Origin: an uncultured Tolumonas sp.
GTDB taxonomy: Bacteria; Pseudomonadota; Gammaproteobacteria; Enterobacterales; Aeromonadaceae
Assembly: GCF_963556105.2 (NCBI RefSeq)
Contig: NZ_OY829944.1
Span: 2,267,501 to 2,331,500 of the forward strand
Direction: 5' to 3'
Length of the DNA: 64,000 nt
Positions 63,186 to 64,000 of this stretch are shown piece after piece; the stretch's first letter is position 1, and the number at the start of each line of letters is the position of its first letter. The notes under the pieces are model-generated. The model saw nothing but the letters and a program-made list of their open reading frames with translations, was not told the origin of the DNA and ran no database searches. A program made the position numbers and the translations under genes.

Positions 63186-64000
63186 GTATTCTGAATATCA
63201 TCAGTAAAATCCGTAAAGGAAAGATCTGGGACTTCCACGGTGGGTTGCATCCCGATGAGCATAAGCGTGAATCCAGTGAAGTACCGTTAGTTAACGCCGG
63301 TATTCCGCCGTTTCTGGTTATTCCAATCAAACAACACAGTGGTCGCATCGGACGTTTGTTAGTAAAAGTCGGCGATCATGTTCTAACCGGTCAGCAGTTA
63401 ACCGCCAGCGATCACCCGATGGAAGTACCGGTCCATGCCAGCAGTTCAGGTGTCATCACCTCGATTGAATTGCATACCGTGGCACATCCATCCGGTTTAA
63501 GCGAACCTTGTATTCACATCAAACCCGATGGCTTGGATCAATGGCGGGAACGCGACCCTTGGCCAGATTTTCATCGTTATGATGCGGTTCAATTGTTCGA
63601 CCGAATTCGTCAGGCCGGTATTGCTGGTTTGGGCGGTGCAGGCTTTCCGACTTACGCCAAATTGAGCGTAGCGCGTGAGAAAGCAGAGATCGTCATCATC
63701 AATGGGGCCGAATGTGAGCCTTATATTACCGCCGATGACCGACTGATGCGCGAGCATGCGCGAGAGATCCTTGAGGGCGTTGAGATCATTAAACACATCT
63801 TACGCCCTACCATTACGATCATCGCGATTGAAGATAATAAGCCGGAAGCGATCGCCGCCTTTTTATTACACCCGTTGCCTGACGATGTCATCGTGCGTGT
63901 GATACCGACCAAATATCCGTCTGGCAGTGCGCGTCAACTGATAGAGATCCTGACTGGTAAACAGGTGCCAGCCCGCGGACGTTCATTGTCTATGGGTGTT
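63182..64000 (+). CDS. rsxC: Electron transport complex subunit RsxC (5' part)
   Basis: 273 codons from ATG 63182, cut by the right window edge. It shows the N-terminal [13 protein letters not shown], the NADH/FMN-binding motif [15 protein letters not shown] and [20 protein letters not shown]. The later ferredoxin motifs and C-terminal repeats lie outside. It is the NADH-oxidising subunit in Rnf-type complexes. It overlaps rsxB by 4 bases. Confidence 0.97.
   Translation, partial: MSILNIISKIRKGKIWDFHGGLHPDEHKRESSEVPLVNAGIPPFLVIPIKQHSGRIGRLLVKVGDHVLTGQQLTASDHPMEVPVHASSSGVITSIELHTVAHPSGLSEPCIHIKPDGLDQWRERDPWPDFHRYDAVQLFDRIRQAGIAGLGGAGFPTYAKLSVAREKAEIVIINGAECEPYITADDRLMREHAREILEGVEIIKHILRPTITIIAIEDNKPEAIAAFLLHPLPDDVIVRVIPTKYPSGSARQLIEILTGKQVPARGRSLSMGV

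Overview
The window looks like a chromosome segment of a gammaproteobacterium with a GC content in the mid-40s by eye. The housekeeping markers fit Aeromonadales, possibly Tolumonas: elyC/cmoM/mukF/mukE/mukB, tpiA and pfkA as neighbours, rsxABC, yjjG, ribE, helD, ybjD and aspC. The genus is an inference from gene content and general sequence feel, not from a database match. I see no rRNA, tRNA, CRISPR array, prophage or intact insertion sequence.

Left part (1-21 kb) is a mosaic of short transcription units. It opens with a LysR regulator cut by the window edge, facing a DsbA-fold and NmrA-type pair. Then come an HD-GYP c-di-GMP phosphodiesterase, a glutathione peroxidase, a NYN/DUF1272/AlkC-like DNA-repair operon, a metallo-beta-lactamase-fold hydrolase, a decayed dehydrogenase remnant beside a TetR regulator, and a hemerythrin-PAS-PAS-GGDEF sensor. 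After these lie ribE-yjjG, a TerB/YigZ/Nudix run, a cupredoxin lipoprotein, an exonuclease gene broken by an amber codon, a large secreted C45-type protein and a DrrAB-like exporter.

Middle (21-46 kb) holds two importer systems. The first is a sucrose system: LacI regulator, ABC ATPase, GH32 invertase, two permeases and a binding protein, with a divergent fructokinase. Sucrose would enter unphosphorylated, be split in the cytoplasm, and the fructose would be phosphorylated by ScrK. The second is a nucleoside-type (BMP family) ABC importer: ATPase, two permeases, binding protein. Between them are an MgtC-like protein, a small lysine-rich peptide gene, and an AraC/Fsr/thioredoxin/DUF2703/CSC-permease run that looks like a toxic-compound or metalloid export locus.

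Right part (46-64 kb) is the condensin operon cmoM-mukF-mukE-mukB, followed by a fourth gene whose C-terminal half resembles JetD, the TOPRIM nuclease of Wadjet anti-plasmid systems, with its metal-binding residues apparently degraded. This is the most interesting feature of the window. elyC, tpiA, pfkA, ybjD, a TSUP transporter, three small conserved genes, a DMT transporter and the start of the rsx operon follow.

Several intergenic regions hold clear symmetric sequences (candidate operators, hairpins, terminators). These are listed separately.
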